Shown here one piece after another: positions 63,953 through 64,000 of a DNA stretch of 64,000 nucleotides. This stretch comes from Natrinema hispanicum (GTDB lineage Archaea > Halobacteriota > Halobacteria > Halobacteriales > Natrialbaceae), in NCBI RefSeq assembly GCF_004217335.1, contig NZ_SHMP01000005.1, forward strand, positions 186,001-250,000, in the 5' to 3' direction. Numbering within the stretch: position 1 is the stretch's first letter; the number at the start of each line of letters is the position of its first letter. Made by a program: the position numbers and the translations under genes. Below the pieces are notes generated by a model. It made no database searches. It saw nothing but the letters and a program-made list of their open reading frames with translations, and was not told the origin of the DNA.

Positions 63953-64000
63953 ATGACTGTACGGGTCAATCGGTCGTTCGACGTGGCGGCGTCGCCGGAA
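63953..64000 (+). CDS. SRPBCC-like protein, start only
   Basis: Sixteen codons (MTVRVNRSFDVAASPE) are visible before the window ends. The beginning V-x-R-x-F-x-V-x-A-x-P-E is typical of SRPBCC/CoxG-like ligand-binding proteins. The rest of the gene lies outside the window, so the call is tentative. Confidence 0.45.
   Translation, partial: MTVRVNRSFDVAASPE

Overview
The window is chromosomal DNA from a halophilic archaeon (class Halobacteria). Three things point there: GC-rich coding DNA with strongly acidic predicted proteins, archaeal-only genes (Pcc1/KEOPS, RpoP, L37Ae, prefoldin beta, an archaeosine precursor operon, a Bat/HTH-10 regulator, F420-type LLM oxidoreductase), and TATA boxes about 25-35 nt upstream of start codons with little or no leader. 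The gene complement would fit Natrialbales, but that is inference. No rRNA, tRNA, CRISPR array, complete insertion sequence or replication origin was found.

Layout. 1-4.7 kb: a DUF7331 microprotein, an SCP2-like/hydrolase pair, and a lactate-oxidation pair lutC-lutBA (LutB and LutA fused). 4.9-6.8 kb: an informational cluster (rpl37ae, rpoP, pcc1, pfdB, DUF3194). 7.0-10.5 kb: a very large secreted CARDB-repeat protein. 10.5-24.2 kb: housekeeping genes (DUF2103, surE, truD, ABC-2 exporter, F420 oxidoreductase, K+ channel with RCK domains, aldo/keto reductase, flavoprotein, M24 peptidase, lipoprotein). 24.2-25.5 kb: two cupins and a small membrane protein. 25.5-26.7 kb: an AT-richer, gene-poor island with one zinc-finger ORF.

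26.7-37.2 kb is an acetate module: UspA, the two-subunit sodium/solute symporter, acetyl-CoA synthetase, a Bat-type regulator that starts with a tyrosine-recombinase-like domain, a second acetyl-CoA synthetase, and two more UspA proteins. 37.3-40.6 kb is a tungstate-type ABC importer (tupABC) with an HTH-TOBE regulator. 40.8-43.9 kb holds four co-directional genes for very acidic, low-complexity proteins. Two share a glycine-zipper core and one carries a GNLLGNLL core; this is the best candidate here for an undescribed system.

44.0-55.4 kb is the cobalamin region: cbiT-L-F-G-H1-H2, a ferredoxin, a LAGLIDADG-like accessory protein, CbiX-ferredoxin, DUF3209, a beta-propeller, and cbiA after a phaB reductase. 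56.7-58.8 kb is queD-queE-queC (archaeosine precursor preQ0). The remainder carries a winged-helix regulator, a CinA-like protein, an ATP-NAD kinase, an AbrB-PhoU regulator, small membrane proteins, a DUF7123 protein and the first codons of an SRPBCC-like gene cut by the window end.

Several promoters carry palindromes on or next to the TATA box (acs2, que operon) or in divergent or leader regions (cbiA/DUF1802, cbiT), suggesting local repressors. Functions come from motif reading only; no database search was run.
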